Assembly (NCBI GenBank): GCA_009886755.1
Contig: QXYU01000010.1
Span: 37,113-99,336 of the forward strand
Direction: 5' to 3'
DNA from: Flavobacteriaceae bacterium
GTDB lineage: Bacteria > Bacteroidota > Bacteroidia > Flavobacteriales > Flavobacteriaceae
DNA length: 62,224 nt
The position numbers and the translations under genes are program-made. Shown piece by piece: positions 1 to 7,354 of the stretch. A model generated the notes under the pieces. The model ran no database searches. It saw only the letters and a list, made by a program, of their open reading frames with translations, and had not been told where the DNA came from. Within the stretch, counting starts at the first letter, position 1. Each line of letters begins with the position of its first letter.

Positions 1-1
1 C

Positions 2-1045
2 TCATGGCTACGGGTACATTTCAAATCGATTTTTGCTAATTTTTTAAAAGAATTATACCCTCGCTTGCTTATTGGGGTCCTAATTATGGGCTTTGCCTTG
101 CAGTGGTATGACTTTACTCACTTTATGTACTATCTGGTGGGGGGTTACTATCTTCGTTTACTTCTGGTTATTGGGTTTAGCCTATGGGTTTATCGACCGA
201 CTTGGTATTGGCATTTCCCACCGCAATTGACTGCGATTCTTCGGTACAGCGTTTTGATTTTCCTTTCTGGGGCAGCAGCTAGTTTTATTTTAGATATTGA
301 TAAGGCTATGCTTTTGTCTTTTTCGAAAGAAGAAGTTGCCTATTATAGTGTTGCCATCTATATCGCAGCGGTTATTGAAGCTCCAGGACGGGCGTTGTTT
401 CAGATTATTAGCCCTGTAGTGGCAGAGGCAATCAATGCTAACAAGACAGAACGAATTCAACAGCTTTTAAAGAAAAGCAGCAGCAATCTGTTGTGGATCT
501 CCGGAGCATTCTTTTTATTGATTAACCTAAACCTTAATGATTTTTACCAATTGATTGCACCAGAATACCGAGCGGCTTTTCTAGTGGTTCAATTGGTTTC
601 TACAGGAAAACTCTACAGTATGTCAATGGGCTGTTTAAATCAGATCATCAGCAATTCACGTTACTATGCGTATGTGTTGTTTTTTAGTGTTTTCTCAGCC
701 ATTTTAGCCGTGGTGCTTAATATGTGCTTCATTTCGCTTTATGGATTATTAGGAGCCGCCTATGCAACCTTGATTGTCATTGTGATAATCAACAGTTTAA
801 AAATCGTCCTGATTGCGGTCAAAATGCAATTACACCCTTTTAGCAGTGATACACTAAAAATTTTGGGTTGCATCGGGTTGATGTTTACTGTTTTTTACGG
901 GCTTGTACTTCCGTTTCAGCCGGTCATAAATATCTTATTGAAATCAGCGGGTATTGGTATAGTCTATACCGTACTTCTCTATTTTACAGGAGCTTTAAAA
1001 GGAATTACTTCCTACTTGAACCGAAAGGCGTCTGATCTAAGCTAA
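2..1045 (+). CDS. Polysaccharide flippase, C-terminal part (5' truncated by window)
   Basis: The reading frame is open to the left edge of the window, so the first codon seen is not the start; 347 residues are visible. The protein is very hydrophobic, with about nine or ten membrane segments, including a long one near residues 215-265. The layout matches the C-terminal two thirds of the MATE/MOP-type flippases that move lipid-linked sugars across the inner membrane for O-antigen or capsule assembly. Such proteins are usually about 480 residues, so roughly 130-140 residues lie outside. The family is clear from the overall pattern rather than a single motif, and the substrate cannot be told. 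The 3' end overlaps the convergent uvrA gene by 9 bases. Confidence 0.8.
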   Translation, partial: SWLRVHFKSIFANFLKELYPRLLIGVLIMGFALQWYDFTHFMYYLVGGYYLRLLLVIGFSLWVYRPTWYWHFPPQLTAILRYSVLIFLSGAAASFILDIDKAMLLSFSKEEVAYYSVAIYIAAVIEAPGRALFQIISPVVAEAINANKTERIQQLLKKSSSNLLWISGAFFLLINLNLNDFYQLIAPEYRAAFLVVQLVSTGKLYSMSMGCLNQIISNSRYYAYVLFFSVFSAILAVVLNMCFISLYGLLGAAYATLIVIVIINSLKIVLIAVKMQLHPFSSDTLKILGCIGLMFTVFYGLVLPFQPVINILLKSAGIGIVYTVLLYFTGALKGITSYLNRKASDLS

Positions 1046-3817
1046 TTTGGCTTTGAGGTACTGTGCTGTGTAAGATTCCTTGAGATGGATGATTTCTTCA
1101 GGAGTACCTTGGCCTACCAAAAATCCACCTTGATCCCCCGCTTCGGGGCCCAATTCAATGATATGATCTGCACACTTAATTAAATCGAGGTTGTGTTCCA
1201 CGACCAGAATGCTATGCCCTTTTTCGATCAGTGCTTGGAAGGAGATTAGTAGCTTTTTGATATCGTGAAAATGGAGACCTGTGGTGGGCTCATCAAAAAT
1301 AAAAAGTAGTTTTTCTTGGGTATTGCCACGTCCAATGAAGGATGCTAACTTGATCCGTTGTGCTTCTCCGCCAGATAGGGTGGCAGAAGACTGCCCCAAT
1401 GTGATATACCCCAAGCCTACCTGTTGAAGCGGAGATAATTTGGTAACCAATCGTTTTTCGCCGTGTTGAGTGAACAAGTCTACGGCATCGTCTACGGTCA
1501 TCAAAAGTAATTCATCAATAGAAACACCTTGGTATTTGACCTCACGAACTTCTTTTTTAAAGCGTTTTCCCTTGCAATGCTCACATTCCAAAACCACATC
1601 CGCCATAAACTGCATTTCGATGGTTACGACCCCTTCTCCTTTGCATTGATCACAGCGCCCTCCGTCTACGTTAAATGAAAAATGTTTGGGTTGGAAATTA
1701 CGCTGCTTTGAGAGTGCTTGTTTGGCAAACAAAGCACGGATATCATCATAGGCTTTGATATAGGTCACGGGATTGGATCGCGAAGACCGTCCAATAGGGT
1801 TTTGATCAACAAACTCTACGCCGGCTAGGGCAGAGAGGTCTCCTTTGAGTTCGGTGAACTCTCCAGGTTTCTGAGTGTAAATATCAAAATTGCGCAGGAG
1901 GGCAGGATAGAGAATTTTCTTTACCAATGTGGATTTTCCGCTTCCGGAAACCCCCGTTACTACAGATAATCCACCCAAAGGTATGGTGACGTCAATATTT
2001 TTAAGATTGTTCTCACGAGCCCCTATAATTTCCAGTTTTCTGGAATTTGTTTTACGCTTTTCAGGAACGGGAATGCATTGTATTCCATTGAGATACTGTG
2101 CAGTAAGACTATTGGTCTTCTTTACTTCCTCAAGGGTTCCTTCGGCTACAATTTCACCACCCAAACTTCCAGCTTCCGGTCCCAAATCAACCACTCGGTC
2201 CGCGGCTTTCATGATTTCTTCATCGTGTTCCACAACGATTACGGTATTTCCTAAGTCACGTAACCGCTTCAGAACAGCAATCAATCGCTCATTGTCCTTT
2301 GAATGCAAACCAATAGACGGTTCATCAAGAATATACATAGAGCCGACCAAACTACTTCCCAAAGAAGTTGCTAAGTTTATTCGTTGGGATTCACCCCCAG
2401 ACAGGGTATTGGAACGTCGATTCAGAGTCAAATAGCCCAGTCCTACATCAAGCATAAACTGGATACGGCTGTTAATCTCTTGAAGCAAACGATCGGCGAT
2501 GGCTGCCTGGTGCGAATCTAAATGCAGTTGCTGAAAAAAGGCCTCTACTTCAATCAAAGAAATATTCAGTAATTCCGAGATACTTTTCCCTCCGATTTTC
2601 ACATAGTCTGCTTCTTTCCGTAGGCGACTGCCCTGACAATCGGGGCATTTGGTTTTTCCGCGGTATCGTGAAATCAATACACGATTCTGAATTTTATAGT
2701 TTTTGGCTTCTAGCTTTTTAAAGAAATGATCAATGCCGGCAAAATACTTATTCCCTTTCCACAGCAGTTCCTTTTCCCCATTGGTCAACTCAAAATAGGG
2801 ACGGTGGAGGGGAAAATCAAACTCATAAGCGTTATTGATGAGGTCTTGGTAATACTTTTTAAAACCTGTACCCCGCCAAGGTGCAATTGCATGATCATAA
2901 ATGGATAAGCTAGTATCTGGGACGACCAATTCTGGATCAATTCCCATCAAATCTCCAAAACCTTCGCAGTTAGGACAGGCTCCATGAGGATTATTGAAGC
3001 TGAACAAATGGACTCGGGGAGTGTGAAAACGCATCCCATCTCGTTCAAAGGCATTGGAAAAAAGTATGCGACTTTCATCATCTAAGGAAAGCAAGCTACA
3101 TTGCCCTTTACCCTCGTAAAAAGCGAGGTCAACAGCATCTGAGAGTCGTTGGTAAAAGTCTTCTTCATGCCGAACAATGATTCGATCAATTACGAGCTCA
3201 AAGGGTTTGCTTGGAACCGTGTCCAACTGATCTAACCGAAACATTTTTCCTTCAGAATAAATACGAGAGAAACCCTGCTGTTTGATAATTGTAAATACTT
3301 CTTCCGAACTCCGTTGGCTATTATTCAGCACTGGAGCTAGTAGTAATAATTTCTGTCCAGCGTCTAATTTCTTTAAACTATGGACAACATCTCTTACGGT
3401 GTCTTTACGAACAACTTCATTGGAAATGGGGGAGTAGGTAACACCCACACGAGCAAACAATAATTTTAGATAATCATAAATTTCGGTGCGTGTCCCAACA
3501 GTAGATTTGGGGTTGGCGGTTGCAACTTTTTGCTCAACAGCAATGGCAGGTGCAATGCCACGAATTTGCTCTACTTTGGGTTTATTCAAACGTCCCATAA
3601 ACTGTCTCGCATAGGAAGAAAGGCTTTCTACATATCGTCGTTGACCTTCTGCGTAAAGGGTATCAAAGGCAAGGGAGGACTTGCCAGATCCAGACAATCC
3701 GGTAATCACAATCAGTTGATTCCTCGGTAGCGCCACTGACACATTTTTGAGGTTGTGCAGTTGAGCCCCTTGGATAATGATGTTTTTCTTAGGATCGAGA
3801 TGTTGGATGTTTTTCAT
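1037..3817 (-). CDS. uvrA: Excinuclease ABC subunit A (UvrA)
   Basis: UvrA is the DNA-damage recognition ATPase of nucleotide excision repair. Two ABC modules are present: the first Walker A is GLSGSGKSS near residue 40 and the second is GVSGSGKST in the second half. Both have LSGGE signatures (NTLSGGESQRINLA and ATLSGGEAQRIKLA) and Walker B segments ending in DEP. The C-terminal zinc module is intact (CDQC ... CEHC). In the N-terminal zinc module only one Cys pair, ACPNCEGFG, is seen; the segment where the other CxxC should lie reads FERDGMRF. The ATG at 3815-3817 was chosen because the longer frame adds 25 residues with no family likeness and would include the promoter. The product is 926 residues, normal for the family. 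Confidence 0.97.
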   Translation of the reverse strand: MKNIQHLDPKKNIIIQGAQLHNLKNVSVALPRNQLIVITGLSGSGKSSLAFDTLYAEGQRRYVESLSSYARQFMGRLNKPKVEQIRGIAPAIAVEQKVATANPKSTVGTRTEIYDYLKLLFARVGVTYSPISNEVVRKDTVRDVVHSLKKLDAGQKLLLLAPVLNNSQRSSEEVFTIIKQQGFSRIYSEGKMFRLDQLDTVPSKPFELVIDRIIVRHEEDFYQRLSDAVDLAFYEGKGQCSLLSLDDESRILFSNAFERDGMRFHTPRVHLFSFNNPHGACPNCEGFGDLMGIDPELVVPDTSLSIYDHAIAPWRGTGFKKYYQDLINNAYEFDFPLHRPYFELTNGEKELLWKGNKYFAGIDHFFKKLEAKNYKIQNRVLISRYRGKTKCPDCQGSRLRKEADYVKIGGKSISELLNISLIEVEAFFQQLHLDSHQAAIADRLLQEINSRIQFMLDVGLGYLTLNRRSNTLSGGESQRINLATSLGSSLVGSMYILDEPSIGLHSKDNERLIAVLKRLRDLGNTVIVVEHDEEIMKAADRVVDLGPEAGSLGGEIVAEGTLEEVKKTNSLTAQYLNGIQCIPVPEKRKTNSRKLEIIGARENNLKNIDVTIPLGGLSVVTGVSGSGKSTLVKKILYPALLRNFDIYTQKPGEFTELKGDLSALAGVEFVDQNPIGRSSRSNPVTYIKAYDDIRALFAKQALSKQRNFQPKHFSFNVDGGRCDQCKGEGVVTIEMQFMADVVLECEHCKGKRFKKEVREVKYQGVSIDELLLMTVDDAVDLFTQHGEKRLVTKLSPLQQVGLGYITLGQSSATLSGGEAQRIKLASFIGRGNTQEKLLFIFDEPTTGLHFHDIKKLLISFQALIEKGHSILVVEHNLDLIKCADHIIELGPEAGDQGGFLVGQGTPEEIIHLKESYTAQYLKAKLA

Positions 3818-3828
3818 AGCGCAATGCG

Positions 3829-3858
3829 CAAAATTACGATATACTGTGGGCTGGCAAA
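3829..3858 (-). promoter_or_regulatory. Probable uvrA promoter
   Basis: On the minus strand there is TTTG (plus-strand positions 3855-3858), an 18-base spacer and TAATTTTG (3829-3836), which fits the Bacteroidota consensus TTTG-N(about 19)-TAnnTTTG. Transcription would begin a few bases upstream of the uvrA ATG at 3817, giving a very short leader. This supports the shorter UvrA start. Confidence 0.65.
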
Positions 3859-3946
3859 TTTTTTGGAAATAAAAAAATGTAGTATATTGCAATCAAACGC
3901 CACGCTTATACAACAAGAATACTTTTAAAAACTTAATGTTTCAACC

Positions 3947-3962
3947 TAGCGCAACTGCGCTA
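3947..3962. repeat. Inverted repeat TAGCGCA-AC-TGCGCTA
   Basis: Two perfect 7-base arms are separated by two bases, 14 bases upstream of the sigma-factor ATG. A related shorter repeat, GCGCA-A-TGCGC, lies at 3819-3829 next to the uvrA start at the other end of the same divergent intergenic region. This could be an operator pair or chance; no protein can be assigned. Confidence 0.4.
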
Positions 3963-3976
3963 TAAGTATTTTTGTT

Positions 3977-4564
3977 ATGTCACAAACAACCCGTATTTCT
4001 GATGATGCCTTACTGGTATCCGATTACCTCAATGGCAATGAATGGGCTTTAGAAAAGCTAATCAATCGCCACCAGCAACGAATTTTCAACTTTGTCTATT
4101 CCAAGGTGCATTGTCGTGATACCACAGAGGATATTTTCCAAGACACTTTCATCAAGGTGATCAAAACCCTCAAAAATGGACAGTATAACGAAGAAGGAAA
4201 GTTTTTGCCTTGGGTAATGCGAATTGCACACAACTTGGTTATTGACCATTTTAGAAAAAGCAATCGGATTCCAAAATTTGAAAGCAGTGATGATTTTGAT
4301 ATTTTTCAATTCATCAGTGATGGGTCTGTAAACGCAGAAGATGCTATGGTTACCGATCAGATCGTTAACGATCTGCAGAAGCTGATTTTGGAGCTGCCAG
4401 AAGATCAGCGAGAAGTACTCATGATGAGGGTTTACCGAGAAATGAGCTTTAAAGAAATAGCTGACTCTACAGGAGTTAGTATCAACACCGCTTTAGGACG
4501 TATGCGTTATGCCATCATCAATTTGCGGAAATTAATTGAAGAGAATCAGATTGTTTTGTCTTAA
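3977..4564 (+). CDS. ECF-type RNA polymerase sigma factor
   Basis: This 195-residue protein has the two domains of extracytoplasmic-function sigma factors. Region 2 (about residues 25-95) carries NFVYSKVHCRDTTEDIFQDT and PWVMRIAHNLVIDHFRK, which bind core polymerase and the -10 element. Region 4 (about 130-185) carries LPEDQREVLMMRVYREMSFKEIA and a helix-turn-helix, which bind the -35 element. No anti-sigma factor with a membrane segment follows; the next gene is a 50-residue soluble mini-protein. Related single sigma factors are common in flavobacteria with no known signal. A TATTTTTG element lies only 2 bases before the ATG, too close for a normal leader, so the promoter is unclear. Confidence 0.92.
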   Translation: MSQTTRISDDALLVSDYLNGNEWALEKLINRHQQRIFNFVYSKVHCRDTTEDIFQDTFIKVIKTLKNGQYNEEGKFLPWVMRIAHNLVIDHFRKSNRIPKFESSDDFDIFQFISDGSVNAEDAMVTDQIVNDLQKLILELPEDQREVLMMRVYREMSFKEIADSTGVSINTALGRMRYAIINLRKLIEENQIVLS

Positions 4565-4615
4565 GTAGACAATATTTCGAAACGAGTTGCGTTACTATAT
4601 TAAACTATGTACTGA

Positions 4616-4768
4616 ATGGAAAAAGATTACACTGCACTACAAAAAAATGAAACCGCTTGTCCGATTGCACCTAGAGACCTTGTAATCAAGCGTATTATGG
4701 CTTTTTCAAAAGCCTATGAGGATCAAAAAGTTTCAGAAAAAGACATACTCGATAGGCTTAAGAATTAA
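4616..4768 (+). CDS. 50-residue conserved-looking mini-protein after the sigma factor
   Basis: ATG at 4616, TAA at 4766-4768. The peptide begins MEKDYTALQKNETACPIAPR and ends KVSEKDILDRLKN. It is soluble and charged, with a central stretch (DLVIKRIMAFSKAYEDQK) likely to be helical and no signal peptide or membrane segment. It starts 51 bases after the sigma-factor stop in the same direction, so it is probably co-transcribed. Its last 11 bases overlap the 3' end of the convergent nth gene. Codon use looks like that of neighbouring genes. The function is unknown; a small partner or antagonist of the sigma factor is a guess from position only. Confidence 0.7.
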   Translation: MEKDYTALQKNETACPIAPRDLVIKRIMAFSKAYEDQKVSEKDILDRLKN

Positions 4769-5417
4769 GCTTTTCCAGTTCTTTTCTAACAAGAGGCCTT
4801 CGTCCTACTTTTAGGGTGATTGGGTCTTTTGTTATATCCCATCCTCTCGCAGGACAATATTCCCTTCCATACCATATGATCTGCAAATGCAAATCATTCC
4901 ATTTTTCCTTTGGAAATAGTCGCTTTGCGTCACGTTCCGTTTGCACAACATTCTTTCCATTGGTCAAACCCCAACGATACAACAATCGATGAATGTGGGT
5001 ATCCACGGGAAAAGCAGGTATGCCAAAAGCTTGTGAAAGTACCACTGCTGCAGTTTTGTGGCCTACTGCTGGCAATGCTTCAAGGGCTTCATAAGACTGG
5101 GGAACCTTGCCTTCGAATTTTTCCAAGAGAATCTCTGACAGCCCATGAATCCCTTTGGATTTCATAGGCGAAAGACCTACAGGTCGAATAATATCACGGA
5201 TTTCGTCTACCGTAAGTTTGACCATATCTTCTGGGCGACGCGCTTTAGCAAAAAGAAGAGGTGTGATTTGATTGACTCTTACATCGGTGCTTTGAGCAGA
5301 CAATAAAACAGCAATCAATAGGGTGTAGGGGTCTGTATGATCTAATGGAATAGGAATTTCCGGATACAGGGTCTCAAGCGTTTGCATGATGAATTCTACT
5401 TTTTCTTTTTTCAGCAT
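4758..5417 (-). CDS. nth: Endonuclease III (DNA glycosylase/AP lyase) without an Fe-S cluster motif
   Basis: Endonuclease III removes oxidised pyrimidines in base excision repair. The helix-hairpin-helix with the catalytic lysine is LPAVGHKTAAVVL (Lys121 in this numbering), and the catalytic aspartate is in FPVDTHIHRL (Asp139). The four cysteines that bind the [4Fe-4S] cluster in the E. coli enzyme are missing: the C-terminal loop reads GREYCPARGWDITKDP, with one cysteine (188). The ATG at 5415-5417 gives 219 residues and a family-like N-terminus (MLKKEKVEFIMQTLETLYP); the 21 extra residues of the longer frame show no likeness. It is divergent from bcp. Confidence 0.93.
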   Translation of the reverse strand: MLKKEKVEFIMQTLETLYPEIPIPLDHTDPYTLLIAVLLSAQSTDVRVNQITPLLFAKARRPEDMVKLTVDEIRDIIRPVGLSPMKSKGIHGLSEILLEKFEGKVPQSYEALEALPAVGHKTAAVVLSQAFGIPAFPVDTHIHRLLYRWGLTNGKNVVQTERDAKRLFPKEKWNDLHLQIIWYGREYCPARGWDITKDPITLKVGRRPLVRKELEKLNS

Positions 5418-5421
5418 TGTG

Positions 5422-5429
5422 TACATTTG
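5422..5429 (+). promoter_or_regulatory. Probable bcp -7 element
   Basis: TACATTTG fits the Bacteroidota -7 consensus TAnnTTTG and lies 25 bases before the bcp ATG. No good TTTG is seen at the expected -33 position, so this rests on one element. Confidence 0.45.
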
Positions 5430-5454
5430 TTTCGAACAAAGAAAATAAATTGCT

Positions 5455-5913
5455 ATGAATACCTTACGAGTAGGGGACAAGCTTCCTCAATTTTACGTAA
5501 CCGATCAAAATGGGAACACTATTAGTGATGCCGATTATACGAATCAAAAACTGGTTGTGTTTTTCTACCCCAAAGCCAACACCCCGGGCTGTACGGCCGA
5601 AGCCTGTGATTTACGCGATCACTATGCTGAACTGCAAAAAGAGGGCTATGCCTTGTTGGGCGTAAGTGCTGACAGTGTCAAAAAACAAAAAAACTTCTCC
5701 GATAAGTTTGACTTTCCGTTCCCTCTATTGGCCGATGAAGACAAAGCGGTGATAGAAGCATTTGGTGTTTGGGGACTTAAAAAATTTATGGGAAAGGAAT
5801 ATGACGGTATCCACCGTAAGACTTTTATTTTTGATGACAAGGGGCTTTGTAGTCGCGTGATTGATAAAGTTAAAACCAAGGAGCATGCAGCTCAAATTTT
5901 AGAGACTTCTTAG
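5455..5913 (+). CDS. bcp: Thioredoxin-dependent peroxiredoxin (Bcp/PrxQ)
   Basis: A 152-residue peroxiredoxin of the Bcp/PrxQ class, which reduces hydrogen peroxide and organic or lipid peroxides with electrons from thioredoxin. The peroxidatic cysteine is in NTPGCTAEACD (Cys46) and a second cysteine four residues later (Cys51) is the usual resolving cysteine of the atypical 2-Cys form. The downstream pattern FPLLADEDKAVIEAFGVWG is typical. Length is normal. It is divergent from nth, with a 37-base spacer. Pairing of peroxide removal with oxidative base repair is plausible, but no shared regulatory site was found. Confidence 0.96.
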   Translation: MNTLRVGDKLPQFYVTDQNGNTISDADYTNQKLVVFFYPKANTPGCTAEACDLRDHYAELQKEGYALLGVSADSVKKQKNFSDKFDFPFPLLADEDKAVIEAFGVWGLKKFMGKEYDGIHRKTFIFDDKGLCSRVIDKVKTKEHAAQILETS

Positions 5914-6127
5914 GTATTTTTATTTTACTATTTTTATAAAAACACCCAAAGGAATTTATCATTAAGACTGTTTTTTTTCTATTTTATATTAATTACTAAA
6001 AGCATCCGTTACACCCTAAACTTTCACCCATATTTTGTTATTTAATAACGCTTTAATACAGTTTTCACTCTTATTATTTGTTGGAAAACATTTTAGTGGA
6101 AACAACCCTTTTCGGTTTACCACTCCT

Positions 6128-6153
6128 ATGGTATTTAGCGAATGAAATACCAT
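6128..6153 (+). promoter_or_regulatory. 9-bp hairpin in the egtB leader
   Basis: ATGGTATTT and AAATACCAT form a perfect 9-bp stem with an 8-base loop (AGCGAATG). It ends 42 bases before the egtB start. No run of T follows, so it is not an intrinsic terminator. If transcribed it would be a stable 5'-UTR structure; as DNA it could be an operator. Confidence 0.45.
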
Positions 6154-6180
6154 GATCAACCCTTGGGCAGGAAAATTTTT

Positions 6181-6186
6181 AAGGAG
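6181..6186 (+). promoter_or_regulatory. Ribosome binding site deciding the egtB start
   Basis: AAGGAG ends 9 bases before ATG 6196. It is one of the few clear Shine-Dalgarno sequences in the window. It selects this start over the in-frame ATG at 6142, which has no such signal. Confidence 0.6.
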
Positions 6187-6195
6187 CCTATCATC

Positions 6196-7353
6196 ATGAA
6201 TAGTTACAAACAAAAATTCACAACCATACGAGCCTATTCGGAAGCTCTCTGTGCTCCGCTTAAGATGGAAGACTATGTTGTTCAAGTATCTCACTTTGCC
6301 AGCCCTGCTAAATGGCATTTGGGACACACGACCTGGTTTTTTGAAACATTCATTCTCACTCATTTTTCAGAGGGTTATGTGCTCTTTGATGAACGTTTTA
6401 ACTTCATATTTAATAGTTACTACAACAATGCAGGAGAGCGTATTCCTCGCGCCGACAGAGGCAATCTGTCTCGTCCCAGCGTTGATCGAGTGTATGCCTA
6501 TAGAAAACACGTAGATGCTGCGATTCTTCAGCTGATTTCTCATTCCCCGACGAACAAAACGATTTATGCACTCTTGACACTTGGTCTTAACCATGAACAA
6601 CAACATCAAGAACTGCTTTTGACGGATATTAAGTATATGTTGGGGAATAATCCATTATTGCCAGCATACAGTCAAGATTATGATCTTGTTAACCAAACCC
6701 AAAAGCAGATTTCAGACTTTATTAATATCAAGGAGGGAGTTTATGAGATCGGATATATTGGGAAGGATTTCTGTTACGACAATGAGCAGAGCCCCCACAA
6801 AGTGTATGTTCATGATTTTGAAATTTGCACTTCTTTGGTGACCAATGGGGAGTTTATGGCATTTATGGAGTCTGGAGGATACAAAGATTTTAATCTTTGG
6901 TTGGAAGAAGGCTTGCACTGGAAAGAACAAAATACAATAGAGCATCCCTTGTATTGGATACAAAAAGAGGAACATTGGTATCAATATACTTTGGCAGGCT
7001 TGCAAAAGATTAATCCTAAGGCACCATTGTCTCACATTAGTTTTTATGAAGCAGCGGCCTATGCAGAGTGGAAACAAATGCGGCTTCCTACAGAGTTTGA
7101 ATGGGAAATTGCAAGTGATCAATTTGAATGGGGACTCCTTTGGGAATGGACTAATAGCGCCTATTTGCCCTATCCAAATTTCAAAAAAGTCGAAGGAGCC
7201 GTTGGGGAGTACAACGGCAAATTTATGGACAAACAAAAAGTGCTGAGAGGTGCTTCTGTGGCTACTTCTCAAAACCACAGCAGAAAAACCTACCGCAATT
7301 TTTTCTATTCCGAAGACCGCTGGCAGTTTACGGGTATTCGATTGGTAAAATAA
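6196..7353 (+). CDS. egtB: Ergothioneine biosynthesis protein EgtB-like, non-heme iron sulfoxide synthase
   Basis: EgtB joins hercynine to a sulfur donor (gamma-glutamylcysteine or cysteine) using iron and oxygen. The N-terminal DinB-like four-helix domain carries WHLGHTTWFFE (His44) and LNHEQQHQEL (His133 and His137), which supply the expected three iron-binding histidines. The C-terminal half (about 180-385) is a formylglycine-generating-enzyme fold, seen in LPTEFEWEIAS, WEWTNSAYLPYP and VLRGAS. At 385 residues it is shorter than the mycobacterial enzyme of about 430. It is followed after one base by egtD. No egtA, egtC or egtE is nearby, so the sulfur donor cannot be told from context. Confidence 0.9.
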   Translation: MNSYKQKFTTIRAYSEALCAPLKMEDYVVQVSHFASPAKWHLGHTTWFFETFILTHFSEGYVLFDERFNFIFNSYYNNAGERIPRADRGNLSRPSVDRVYAYRKHVDAAILQLISHSPTNKTIYALLTLGLNHEQQHQELLLTDIKYMLGNNPLLPAYSQDYDLVNQTQKQISDFINIKEGVYEIGYIGKDFCYDNEQSPHKVYVHDFEICTSLVTNGEFMAFMESGGYKDFNLWLEEGLHWKEQNTIEHPLYWIQKEEHWYQYTLAGLQKINPKAPLSHISFYEAAAYAEWKQMRLPTEFEWEIASDQFEWGLLWEWTNSAYLPYPNFKKVEGAVGEYNGKFMDKQKVLRGASVATSQNHSRKTYRNFFYSEDRWQFTGIRLVK

Positions 7354-7354
7354 G

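Noticed and set aside
1929-2435. 168-codon plus-strand frame inside uvrA
   Set aside because: Antisense to the UvrA ATPase core, which is strongly conserved; low-complexity, serine- and arginine-rich product with no family look.
3967-3974. TATTTTTG as promoter of the ECF sigma gene
   Set aside because: Only 2 bases from the ATG, so transcription would start inside the gene; no later start codon keeps region 2 intact.
6016-6363. 115-codon minus-strand frame over the egtB leader and start
   Set aside because: Antisense to the conserved EgtB N-terminus; no ribosome site or family.
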